A stretch of 64,000 nt of DNA, from positions 5,868,437-5,932,436 of the forward strand of contig CM035160.1 in NCBI GenBank assembly GCA_020205615.1, read 5' to 3'. Position numbers and translations under genes: made by a program. Below are positions 21,093 through 32,563 of this stretch, piece by piece. The DNA comes from Panax quinquefolius. Lineage: Eukaryota > Streptophyta > Magnoliopsida > Apiales > Araliaceae. Positions within the stretch are counted from its first letter, which is position 1. Every line of letters begins with the position of its first letter. The notes under the pieces are model-generated. The model worked only from the letters and a program-made list of their open reading frames with translations, did not search any database and had not been told where the DNA came from.

Positions 21093-23825
21093 ATAAGTGT
21101 GAAGAGCCCCGAGCCTCTCACCGGGTGACTTCCTGTTGATGAGGAATGCACCGCCGGACTCTCCGTAGGGGACGCCTGCCTTCGATGGTGTCGATAGTAC
21201 TAATGTGAGGTCTTGACACAAGTTGGTGTCCAGAGTCACAATTAGTATCGAGCTTAGGGATATGATCCACGGCTAAGATGCTGAGATAAGAACTAGGAGG
21301 GAGAGAGATTCGGGGAATTCCTTCGCTAGTATGACTACTACCTAAGTTTATTTGGTATTTGATTGGTCACGAATATAGGATAATTTGTTAAATGTCAATT
21401 AACCCTTGTTTTGTGACGGTGTTTGAGAATGGCATCCGAAAATCTTTGAGATAAGCAATGAAGCACATGAGAGTGTTGATTCAGTTCAAACAAAAGGTAA
21501 CGACCACCAACAACACGATAATAATCATATCGTGGCAACGGCTATCGTAACAATGATAACCATCGTGGGGAAATTATCATGCTAAGAATGGTAACCACTT
21601 GGTGGTAATCATGGCAAAGATAATAGAAGTGGAAATTTCAAGAAGAGAAGGTCATTTAGCTCGATTTTGTCGTATAGTGAAGTCAAGTCCAATTTGGGAT
21701 AGTGGCACCAAAGCGCGCGATACTGACAAAACAAAATCGGTGGTTTTCGGGAAGAGCGTTTTCGTGACTTCTCGAAAAAAGTGGGTAACCCGACGCAAGT
21801 TAGCACGGGTTAGTTAATTATAAATTCTTGCAAGTCTATACCTTATTGAGATACCGGTTCTACCCATTCTTTTATCTCTCTTGCTTGCGCTCAACGTTTA
21901 AATTTGACTCGGGAAAATTAGACTTTGATTTATCTATCGAAACTTCGTTGGGAGAAACCTTCGTTACCTCCACCGTTTTATTAATCTTGTTGTTTCAAAT
22001 AAACACTTTCACGTTACTGCCTATCTTATCTCTTTGAAAATACTTGCCTTTGAGGTAATTGTTGAAAACGATTGATTAACTACTCATTATTCTTTTTGTA
22101 AGGTTGTTAGCTTTCATATTCCTAACCAACCTCATTATACTGAATTCAAAGTAACCAAATCCTAAAGTTAATCAACATTATATCAAGCCATAAGTAAAGA
22201 GCCCGATCCTTTCGTTGTTGACTTCCTTGTGTGGAAGCACCGAAGCCAGACTTTCTGTAGGCGACGTCATGACCGAAGATGGCAAGTTGATAGGTATCAT
22301 TGTGAGGTGCTATCCAGGTTAAGGGATAGAAGTCACAGTTTGGTATTAATGTGACGTCTTATCCAAGTCTTGGACGAGAGTAATGAGCTTTGAATGATAT
22401 TTCTATCATTAATAAATTTCTTGGCGTATTCTTGAAGACTTCCTAGCCTACCCTAGAACGTGAAATCGAATTTTGTATTGACCCCAAAGATAAAAAACCC
22501 ATTTCTTAAACCCTCAAATATTTCTTCAACTAAAAGGATCTGTTTACGTGGATTATGATGAAAGTCATAATAAAAGTATAGAACTAATAAAAATCATGGG
22601 TATATGAAGTATTAGTAAGTTTTATGATGAGTTATGTTGGTTAGTATGTAAAAACATGAAAGTTTCTTAGAAATCACAAAGAGTTGAAAATCGATTTTAG
22701 TGAAAAACGTAATATGAAATTCAATTGACCATATCTCCTATTATATTTTGAATTTTTGAATGTGGTCAAGTCCTAGAGTTAGATCTATGAGTTACCTAAC
22801 TAATCCAAGTGGAATTACTGGAAAAGGTGTTGTAGATTTTTGTGTGGACTGATTTTAGCAAAGGAGTGCAAAGCTGCAAAAACCGAAAAAGCTTCTGCCA
22901 TGATTTTAGAGAGGCTGTTTCAGCCACTTAAATTATGAGAAAAATTATGGCCTTTTGGGACATGAAAGTATATGGTATAAAGTATCTCCTGTCCAAATAT
23001 GAGATCATTCTGACTTAAAATGAGCAAGTTATGACTATTTCAATATTTAGTTTTTTCCGACGAAAAACGCTATAACCGGAGTTCTATAACTCCGATGACC
23101 ATGAAATTTAAACTGGAAGCTCACGTTAACATGTGTAAGGTCCTGTCAAGATTTGGGAATTTTTGGAGTTAACCTTGAGGTAGCTAATTTCTTAAGGAAT
23201 TAATTAGAAATTAATTTTTGAAAAATAGTAAATGAATTTTAAAAATTCCGAGAAAAATATATTTTCATTATGGGACTATATTATGATAAATCCCAGAAAA
23301 GAAATATTTTTGGGACTGATTTGGTATTTTTCATGAAAATAGTTTAGTTACTGAACATATGAGTTAAATATGTTATGTGAAGTAACAAAAGTTGAAAATA
23401 GGATTTTATGGCTAAAGAATCCTATATAGAGTATATGCATATTTTTGAGAGATTTGATAATTGGAGATGATATCTTATGAGTATGGCATTTTGAATGATT
23501 AAATGCATTATATGGTAAAAGCGTAAACAATTAAGATAAATTGTTTATAAATTTAAGAAGTGATTAAAATATTGTTATAATATTAATGATATTAGATTAT
23601 GAGATTATTAAGTGATTGATAACATGGGGATATTCTTGAATCCTCGGATAAATTATATTATAAATGTTTAATATTTATTCTTTATCTCATTTGATTGATT
23701 CTTTATATCATTATCCTCACGCTTATATTATGTTGAAAGTCATCTCATGGCTTTGTGGTGCATAGATGGACTTGGTATGATTATGACCGAGGATTGTTCT
23801 AATAATCATAACCGTAATTGAAAAC
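21093..23825 (+). other. LARD2 internal non-coding region
   Basis: No functional gene. The segment 21092-21245 (GCCATAAGTG...) recurs in diverged form at about 22190-22345, both with the AAGAGCCC and GGCGAC/GGGGACG landmarks, so the leader was duplicated. The stretch from about 22640 to 23330 is non-coding AT-rich DNA. Confidence 0.6.
21540..21680 (+). pseudogene. LARD2 gag zinc-knuckle remnant
   Basis: REGHLARFCR at 21644-21673 keeps the G-H-x4-C half of a CCHC zinc knuckle as in Tekay gag, preceded by Asn/Gly-rich frame-shifted sequence. The first two Cys are absent. This is the only protein trace in LARD2. Confidence 0.5.
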
Positions 23826-25036
23826 ACAATTATCTTTGGTAGTAGTGCATGGATAATTTTTGGTCGTGATACTAATGAATACACAATTATCTTTGGTAGT
23901 AGTGCATGGATAATTTAATGGTCGTGATACTAATGAATACACAATTATCTTTGGTGCGTAGTGCATGGATAATTTGTGGTCGTGATACTAATGAATACAC
24001 AATTATCTTTGGTCGTAGTGCATGGATAATTTGTGGTCGTGATATTAATGAATACACAATTATCTTTGGTAGTAGTGCATGGATAATTTGTGGTCGTGAT
24101 ATCTTAATGAATACACAATTATCTTTGGTAGTAGTGCATGGATAATTTGTGGTCGTGATACTAATGAATACACAATTATCTTTGGTCGTAGTGCATGGAT
24201 AATTTGTGGTCGTGATACTAATGAATACACAATTATCTTTGGTAGTAGTGCATGGATAATTTGTGGTCGTGATATCTTAATGAATACACAATTATCTTTG
24301 GTCGTAGTGCATGGATAATTTGTGGTCGTGATACTTAATGAATACACAATTATCTTTGGTAGTAGTGCATGGATAATTTGTGGTCGTGATACTAATGAAT
24401 ACACAATTATCTTTGGTAGTAGTGCATGGATAATTTGTGGTCGTGATACTAATGAATACACAATTATCTTTGGTAGTAGTGCAGTGCATGGATAATTTGT
24501 GGTCGTGATACTAATGAATACACAATTATCTTTGGCCGTAGTGCATGGATAATTTGTGGTCGTGATACTAATGAATACACAATTATCTTTGGTCGTAGTG
24601 CATGGATAATTTGTGGTCGTCGGATACTAATGAATACACAATTATCTTTGGTCGTAGTGCATGGATAATTTGTGGTCGCGATACTAATGAATACACAATT
24701 ATCTTTGGTAGTAGTGTATGGATAATTTGTGGTCGTGATACTAATGAATACACAATTATCTTTGGCCGTAGTAATGCATGGATAATTTGTGGTCGTGATA
24801 CTAATGAATACACAATTATCTTTGGTCGTAGTGCATGGATAATTTGTGGTCGTGATACTAATGAATACACAATTATCTTTGGTCGTAGTGCATGGATAAT
24901 TTGTGGTCGTGATACTAATGAATACACAATTATCTTTGGCCGTAGTGCATGGATAATTTATGGTCGTGATACTAATGAATACACGATTATCTTTGGCCGT
25001 AGTGCATGGATAATTCATGGTCGTGATACTAATGAA
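23826..25036 (+). repeat. 57-bp minisatellite, about 21 units
   Basis: Tandem units with TAATGAATACACAATTATC, then a TTTGG(T/C)CGTAGTGCATG loop, then GATAATTTGTGGTCGTGATAC. A 22nd diverged unit follows at 25038-25061. Unit differences cluster in the loop (GGTAGTAGTGC, GGTCGTAGTGC, GGCCGTAGTGC) and in GATAC/GATATC. Each unit can pair CACAATTATC with GATAATT(T)GTG. 57 is a multiple of three, so several frames stay open, which explains long repetitive ORFs here on both strands that I do not regard as genes. Confidence 0.9.
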
Positions 25037-25460
25037 TATCCTTGGCCTGTAGTGCAGGGATGATTCGATGATATGGATTAATTATTGAGCTGAGTCTCAG
25101 CAATGAAATATTAATTCATGGATGTGGTAAAAGTCATCTTTGGTTGTAGTGCATTGATAGACTTGGTATGATTATGACCACGGATTATTCGGTATAATCA
25201 TGACCTTAATTAACAACACAAATATCCTTGGCCAGTAGTGCATGGATAATTCGTGGTCGTGATACTATTAAGTCGAGTCTCGATGATTATTGGTTTTACA
25301 TTGTATATCTTTGGCACAGTAAGGCAAAGATGAATTGTTAATGAATATCTTTGGTAGGATTGCAAAAATGAATTTAATGTTTTCAATGATAAAGGTATTC
25401 AAGGTATTCTCATCTCTTTATCATACCAGTGTATCGCACCTTCTAATTTCAAGGCGAAAA

Positions 25461-25477
25461 TCCATAAGGAGGGAGAT
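25461..25477 (+). promoter_or_regulatory. Polypurine tract of LARD2
   Basis: ATAAGGAGGGAGAT immediately precedes the 3' LTR. It is nearly the same as the tract before 14494 and, reversed, after 46114. Confidence 0.8.
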
Positions 25478-27916
25478 TGTGAGACCCCAGATTTTATCAA
25501 TAAAGATTTAAATTTTGTTTAAATAATTTTTAATATTATGGTGTGAATTTGAGATAATATTATAGTTGTGGGTAGTATTTATAAATTTTGCAAAGTATGC
25601 AAGTGGTTATATTATATTCGATTGGTGGGAATATTCTTGGTTTAGCAGGAATATTCGTATAACTACTCAATCATTGGTGGACCCCATAATGTAATTATTG
25701 TTTGGATTGAGAAAACGACAAAAATATTTTATTGAAATAACGGCGGAAGTTTTACCGTAGTTCTTGTTGAACTACTTTCTAGTAGTAAAAGTACAAATGT
25801 ACGTGTTGTCAGTGCGTAAGTAAGCACATTACGGTATTGATTATCGATCGCTTTATGAGAAAGTCACCTTCGGTTTGATTCCATTATTATCGATTAATAA
25901 TATGAATTATTATAATGATAATGACGTTTTTGTTTTATTCAGTATTATTAACGTAATAAAATGTAAACATCTTTTTATATAAAATAGAATACTTTATTAA
26001 AGTTATTCTATAAATAGAATATATTATATTTTATTATGCATAGTGTTGCATAGTGTTTTACATAGTGTTTTGCATAGTATTGCATAGTGTTTGCATAGTA
26101 AAATGTTTTTATATAAATAGAATATATTATATTTTATTTAAAAGATTTTTCTTTAAATATGGACCGTCAGATTAAAGTAAATCAATCTGGACCGCTCATG
26201 GATTAATTACTTACGCATTCCATTTTCCTATAAATAAGCTCATTCCTTCATTATTTTCTTACGAATTCAATTGAAACTCTAGAGAGAGAAATTATAGAGA
26301 GAAGCTATAGAGAGAAAATCTATAGAGAGAAAGAAGAAAGAGTATTCTGCTTTCACTACTTTGATATCTAGTGTCTTTTACTAGTAGTGGATATTATTTG
26401 TTGTACCGTAAGTGGTGTTATTCTTTCTTATTCATGAAGAGAACTTCATTATTCCATTCATTATTATTCATTGGAATAACTCGTAAAAGTGGCATACCCT
26501 ATACATAACTTTGTATACGCCATACCTATACTGGTGAAATCCTTATGTTATTTCATCCTTATTTATTCTGTTGAATAACTCAGATACGCTGAATCCCCTA
26601 TACTTGGTGATCTTCTTCATTATTCCATTCTTTATTATTACATTGGAATATCCTCGTCATGTGTTTTACAATTTACACGGTTCCATTGTTTATTATTCCG
26701 CATTTATTATTACATTGGAATATCACATGCATGTGTTTTACACCGACTGGTTCCATTGTTTATTATTCAAGATTTATTATTCTCGTGGATCATCCCAGCT
26801 TGCGTGAATTTCACCCGACACGGTTCCGTTATTATTATTATTCATTGGAATAACTCGCCTACAAGTACTGCATGCACGGTGATTTCTTTTGTTATTCCAT
26901 TCTTTATTATACCCAAATGGTTAAAACTTTGACTTCTATACTCCATGAAATTAGTAGAATATCCTTGATATTTGCGTTTCATCCAAAGATCTTTTTAATG
27001 AAAATATTCTTCCGATCATTCTTGAATTTTACTCTACAAAACAAAGATCTTGTTGACAATTTGGACGTTACTAATTCTGGATAAAATAATTCTTGAACTT
27101 GTTTTATTGAATTATTATGTCATTGTCATCATCCTCATGATATATTATGTTATCTTTGGCTTACGTGCATAGATGAACTTAGTATGATTATGACCGAGGA
27201 TCATTCTATAATTATGGCTTGTTATAAATGATGTGATAAAAGTCCTCGATTGGCACGTAATGCGATGATGGATAGTTTTGGTATGATTATGACCGAGGGG
27301 TGATTCTTAAGATAGTCATGACCATTGATAATTTGATGAAAATCCTTGACCGTGGTACGAGGGATGATTAGATATTGTGGTTTATTCATTAAAGTTTGAG
27401 TCTCAAATATAACAAAGATGAAAAACCTTTTAAAACCTAAAGATAGTAGACTTTATTTTCTAATTGACTCTTTTAATGGATTGCATATTCCGCCGCAGCT
27501 TAAACCGGTTGTCTATTGTATTTTATCGGTTTAACATCATTGAAGGCTAATGATAATTTATTACGCATTATCTTAGTCATAATATTTCTTCTTTGGGCTA
27601 GTTGAGCTCACCCTTTCTTTCACCGTTCTCTTGAGAAATGAGAATATAGTTGGGACGAGTCGGGAACGGAGTAATGGTCCGAGAGGATAGCATTAGTAGT
27701 CCTCACTATTCGTGAAATAGTGTGATAATAGTTGTAATGAGGACTCCTTTTGAGTTTGTATAATATCTAGTAGACAATATTTGTATTCAAACTCACGCTT
27801 TATGTCGTATTGTACACCCACAGCAGCTTATATTAGTAAGTTTGTATTTGAATTTATGTACCATGTAAGTGGCGACCCAAGATGGGTGACGTATACCTAA
27901 TTTTGGGGGCGTCACA
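25478..27916 (+). repeat. 3' LTR of LARD2
   Basis: 2439 bp, same sequence as 18628-21077 with scattered short differences; it ends GGGGGCGTCACA followed by CATGG. The high similarity means insertion was recent relative to the surrounding copia C. Confidence 0.9.
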
Positions 27917-27921
27917 CATGG

Positions 27922-29220
27922 TTCAAGTTTCGTGCGCTGATCTTTATGGAGGTGTACAAATGCAACACATCCAAATATCTGAGGAGGAATCATCAACACT
28001 GAAAGTAAGGAAACATAAGTCGAAAGAGCCTGTAGTGGAGTTTTAAAATTTAATACTTTTGATGCCATCCGGTTGAGGAGATGCACAGCCGTGACTACAT
28101 CATCATCCCAATGTCGGGTGGGTACATGAGCTCCAATTAGTAAAGCCCGAGCGATTTCAAGGATGTGTCGATTTTTCCTCTCAGCGATACCATTTTGCGG
28201 CGGTGTTCGTGGACATGAGTTTTCATGAATAAGTCCATGATGTTGAAAATAGTCATGAAACGGTTGATTTACATATTCGCGACCATTATCTGTTCTGAGA
28301 ATCAGAATTTTAGCTAAGAATTGAGTTTGAACCATTGCATGGAAGGACTGAAACACATTCAATACTTCATTTTTATGTTTTAATAAGTAGAGCCAAGTCA
28401 TACGAGTACAATCATCTATAAATATCACAAACCATCGAATACCAGACATAGTAGAAACAGGAGAAGGACCCCATAAATCTGAGTGGATTAAAGCAAAGGG
28501 AACATCACTTTTATCCATACTCAATGGATAGGTAACTCTATGACTTTTAGCAAGAATGCAAGTATCACATTTGAAGTCACACTTTGACACATGCGAAAAT
28601 AAATTAGGAAACAAATGCTTCATATAACCAAATGAAGGGTGTCCCAAACGTTTATGCCATACCCAAATCTGTTGTTCTTTGTCATTACCCTGTACATGAT
28701 GAGCACGACCTACACTAAAATCATCCATGTAGTATAGTCCCCCCCTCTTAGTACCACGCCCAAGTATCTCCTTGGTGATAATATCCTGAAGTAGACAGAA
28801 AGAAGGATAAATAATTACTGCACAATTTAATTCCTTAGTAACTTGACTAACTGAAAGTAATTTGTGCGAAAGTGATGGAACAAGTAAAGTATGAGATAAA
28901 GTGAGAGATGGAGAGAGAGGCACAGAGCCAGCCCCTGTAACTGGAGAAAGAACCCCATTAGCATTTGCAACACTTGTTCGTCGTGGTGAGGATTTATGGA
29001 TAAAGTCTTTTCCATCAAATGTCATGTGGTCAGTGGCCCCAGAGTCAAGTAGCCAGACACCATGATCACTATATAGAGAAGAGGTTACAAGAGTAGAACC
29101 AAAGTTACCTAAACCAGAGCCTTTATCTTGGGAAAACTCAGTTGGTGGTATCAAAGATAAGTGAGGCTCCGCATCTGCCAAAGCTGCTTGGCCCGTGCTT
29201 TCATTGGTAGAATCTCATTT
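27922..29220 (-). pseudogene. Copia C protease-integrase segment
   Basis: One open frame of about 420 codons on the minus strand from 29181. The protease has WLLDSGATDHM (29057-29025). Next come the pre-integrase WHKRLGHPSFGYM and the integrase zinc-finger C-x2-C (CDTCILAKSHR). The catalytic core has the first Asp in HSDLWGP, the second in RTDNGREY and the Glu in NGIAERKNR. The frame runs into LARD2 DNA at 27921 and would otherwise continue at 18622. A TAG near 29245 separates it from gag. Confidence 0.9.
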
Positions 29221-30201
29221 TTTCTTAGCCTGATGCTCTTGCCACTAGTCTGGGTACCCATTCAATTTAAAGCAGTTTTCTCGTGTATGTTTTGTCGACA
29301 TACAGTGAGAACATTGCATCGTATTAGCTGCACGGGATTTAGATGCAACAGAGTTTTTCCGAGATCCAGTGAAGGGCTTAGTAGAATTAGTCGGACTTAG
29401 TGTGAGACTCTTGCTGGCCAAGACAGCGCCGGAGACGGGGTCACCGGTGGTCATTACAGCCTGACGAAGTGCCTCCCGACGAACGTGAGCATATGCTTGT
29501 TCGACAGATGGAAAGGGTTGAATATGGAGCACATCGCTGCGAATATTATCAAGACGATCATCAAGTCCGTCCAAGAAGGTATACACTCGATCCTCTTGAA
29601 CCAATTGATTATATTGTTGAATATCATCACTGCACTTCATTGGGTTGGGTCGGCGAAAGTCTATTTCACGCCAGATACCCTGCAATTCATTGTAATATTT
29701 CTCAAGAGGATCGTCAGCTTGTCGTAGGCGAGCAACACGTCTGCGAAGTTCGTAGACTTGGGAAGTATCACTGCCATCGAATTATGTAGTAGCAATAGCA
29801 TCCCAAACTGATTTGGCAGTAGGAAATCGGATGAAATTGCCAATTAGAGTTGGGTCCATCGAATTGATTAACCACCCTTTAACTATTGAGTTGTCGGTAC
29901 GCCATTTTCGAAAGGATGGATCGGTCGGAGATGGTGGAGGAAAATCATCATTGATGTAACCCAGTTTGTCTTTGCCGGAGATGTACATCTCAACAACCTG
30001 GGACCAAAGAGCATAGTTGGAGCCATCCAACTTGATTCCAATCGGGGCTGTAGAATTTTCGGTAGTAAGAGTCGAGACCTGAGCATTTGATAAAGCTTCA
30101 GTCATGGTTTTGGTAAATGCAGTGAGAATGGAATCAGTGGCGTGTGAGGTTTCACCAGAAGTGATTTCACCAAAATTGGTGTTATCACCGGAGTTTTTCA
30201 T
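29221..30201 (-). pseudogene. Copia C gag
   Basis: Start ATG at 30201 and 139 open codons, including LDGSNYALWSQVVEMYI, DPSFRKWRTDNSIVKGW and INSMDPTLIGNFI, as in copia gag. A TAA near 29780 replaces a codon where relatives read YFDGSD. The frame then reopens to 29245 with LQGIWREIDFRRPNPM and a zinc knuckle CSHCMSTKHTRENC (C-x2-C-x4-H-x4-C). The TAG at its end probably replaced a Trp codon. Two point nonsense mutations without frameshift suggest modest age. Confidence 0.9.
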
Positions 30202-30272
30202 TTTCGGAGGGGCGGATTAACAACTAGAGAAGGCTAGAGGTATAACAGGGAAGACCCAGGATGGATTAACCT

Positions 30273-30285
30273 GGCTTTGATACCA
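30273..30285 (-). promoter_or_regulatory. Primer binding site of copia C
   Basis: On the minus strand TGGTATCAAAGCCAGG directly follows the LTR end TTTTGACA; it is one base different from TGGTATCAGAGCC. Confidence 0.8.
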
Positions 30286-32554
30286 TGTCAAAATCTGTCT
30301 TCTCATTTATTTTATTTTACATACAACTGGCCTATTTATAATAGGAAAACTAACACCTATTTATGGTTATACAACAATTATGGCTAGTATTATGGAAAGG
30401 GTTAAGTTCAGATGACCACCTGGGGTTTGGGCGGTTTCCCACTTAACCACCTGTAGTCAGTAAAGCTACATTTAAACACCCGACTTTTTGAGTTAAAGTG
30501 AAAAATGCTTTCATCATAACTCTTGTTATTTAAGTTGATAAAGACTTAATTATCCTCTACTGCTTTCAATGACTACTCTCGCTTTCTTCACCCAAATTCT
30601 CTGTTTCAATACATTTGGGCATTCAACACGACACAGACTAAAACTTAATTCAATTTACATTTCAAATAAGAAGAACATGAAAAGTTTTACACATCAAATT
30701 TCAATGCAAACCATAATGAAAAGGAAAGGGCGGAGATACAAAGTTTAAATGTTTACAAGCTTAATGCAATGAGAGATGTTATCTTATAACAGGTTTCACA
30801 GGTGTACCTCCTCAAGTTTTCTTTTATCTCTTTGTTATCTCTTTTATCTCCCCAGTTAAGTCTATACAAATTAAAAACTTACAGAGACTGGCCATTGAAA
30901 CTGTTTCTGAGCTCGTAACCCTCCTTCCATACTTCAACAAATAGCGATCACACTTTTTATTGTGTCTGCTATAAAACAGAATAGTCATATTCCCATTACT
31001 TTGAGTTTTATAAACCTCAGAGTGCAACTTGTGGCTCAGCTTATCTCATCTCCGATAATACTTCAATCCAGAGTGTAATCGTGTAGTGAATGTTCCCAAA
31101 CTGTTCCATCAGGATTCTCATTCAATTGTATATTGGCCCATACCCCAGTCTTCCCATAAATCCCCTATCTTCCAAACATCCAAATGCTTTAAATTTATTG
31201 AGCTAAAGTTCTTCGCAATCCTTGGTGAATCGCTCAAAGGTATTGATGCAACCGCAAAGCAAGTTCCCGGTCATCCAAACACTTATTCTTCCTACAATTC
31301 TCATCATTCTTAACAACCAAGCCCAATACATCATTAATGAATGCCACATCATTTTTAAGCATTATCATGACTTCAAGCCAAGAGAGCCAAATGAATTTCA
31401 AGACTCACCGAGGCAAACTATCGAGCACCTTGTATACGCCAAATGAACTACCTAGCGATGGTCATAGCTTATCTCTAACCCAAAAAATTTCAAGTCGATC
31501 AAATCAATCAATCGTAATGCATTGAATGTAATTAAAACCAAGGGAAAGAAATACCAAATCCGAAAGTAAAATAAGCAGCCCCAATGCATATCCTCAATAA
31601 TTAGATGGAATCCCAGTAAAAATTGAATACCTATAACAATTTGTTATCTAATTCAATGCTAAATCACACCTTGTAAAAGTTACAATATCTCCAAACTCGA
31701 CTAATCATCACCATTATCATCTAGTACTACAGCTTGACTGCCATCAATGGCATTCAAAACGATCACATAATTTGTGAAGGTCAAGCCCATACACTTGCAC
31801 CCAAATCGCATGCTGGTGAAAAAATCAACTGAAAAAATACCAAATCGCAAAAACTTAGGAATCAGCCGAGGTCAAGCCCTTACCAAATCGAAGTGTGATT
31901 TGTGAAGGTTCCGATTTTCAAGGGTCACGAACTAAGGCCATCCAACTTAGGGGATCAAGAGTTACGAACTGAGGACTCTCCAAATCTGAAGAAATAGTGG
32001 GCTCCAAATCTGTTTCAACTTTGATTTCTGATTTCGATGTTCTTCTGATTTCAACTTCGATTTCAACTAAGGCCATTCGATTTTTGAAGAAATAGTGGGC
32101 TTCGATTTCTGTTTCAAATTTGAAGAACTAAGGACTCTTCAGATTTGGAGAAGTTTTGTGAAGATTCGAATGGAGAAGGAACTCGGCTCGTTAGATCGAC
32201 TGAGAGCACTCAAAGTGAGGAGAGAGAATGTCTTGAAGGAAGAAGAAGGGGCTATTTCGGACATTTACCCGTCTTTTTTTGCGTGTTACATCCTTTTTCA
32301 CGCGCTTTTGGCGTTTGACATACACGCACTGTTAAATTGGATGGAAAAGGTAACGTTTTCACTTTAACTCAAAAAGTCGGGTGTTTAAATGTAGCTTTAC
32401 TGACTACAGGTGGTTAAGTGAGAAACCGCCCAAACCCTAGGTGGTCATGTGAACTTAACCCTTATGGAAAATCCTTAATAGAAGGGATTCTATGACTAGT
32501 ATCATAGAATACTCTTAATTGAAGATTTTATCACGTCAACAGCTCAATCCAACA
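30286..32554 (-). repeat. 5' LTR of copia C, split by a Mutator-like element
   Basis: Removing 30399-32461 and one TTATGGAAA gives a short LTR of about 197 bp. On the minus strand it starts TGTTGGATTGAGC (32554) and ends GATTTTGACA (30286), with a TATA-like TTATAAATAGG near 30331. The real LTR blocks are 30286-30398 and 32471-32554. Confidence 0.8.
30399..32461. mobile_element. Non-autonomous Mutator-like element, complete
   Basis: About 110-bp terminal inverted repeats (30399-30508 and 32351-32461) with outer ends GGGTTAAGTTC/GAACTTAACCC, and a 9-bp target duplication TTATGGAAA at 30390-30398 and 32462-32470. The 2063-bp body has no transposase-like frame. The inner sequence could be captured host DNA, but I could not identify any gene. 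Its right end is shared with 3771-3883. Confidence 0.9.
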
Positions 32555-32563
32555 ATATATATA

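Larger units (their letters stand above)
18628..27916 (+). mobile_element. LARD2: large non-autonomous Ty3/gypsy-derived element
   Basis: 5' LTR 18628-21077, PBS 21080-21092, internal region of 4.4 kb, polypurine tract before 25478, 3' LTR 25478-27916, flanked by target duplication CATGG (18623-18627 and 27917-27921). LTR ends TGTGAGACCCC...GCGTCACA and the layout match gypsy B and D. The interior has no protease, reverse transcriptase or integrase, only a gag zinc-knuckle trace and a 57-bp minisatellite. It fits the LARD class, which depends on proteins from autonomous relatives. Confidence 0.9.
17202..32554 (-). mobile_element. Ty1/copia element C (minus), split by three insertions
   Basis: Read on the minus strand: 5' LTR (32554-32471 plus 30398-30286), PBS (30285-30273), gag, protease-integrase, then LARD2 (27916-18628), then reverse transcriptase, cut at 17202 by LARD1. 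RNase H and the 3' LTR are missing. The Mutator-like element 30399-32461 sits in the 5' LTR. Two isolated nonsense codons interrupt gag-pol, which is otherwise in one frame from 30201 to 27922. Confidence 0.85.

Noticed and set aside
23826..25036. CRISPR-like regular repeat array
   Set aside because: Repeats are directly adjacent without unique spacers, in a plant retroelement.
24060..25063. Long open frames on both strands across the minisatellite
   Set aside because: They follow from a stop-free 57-bp unit; no start context, no protein family, broken by small indels between units.
27793..27921. C-terminal extension of the copia C integrase open frame
   Set aside because: It reads into the LARD2 LTR; the true continuation is at 18622.
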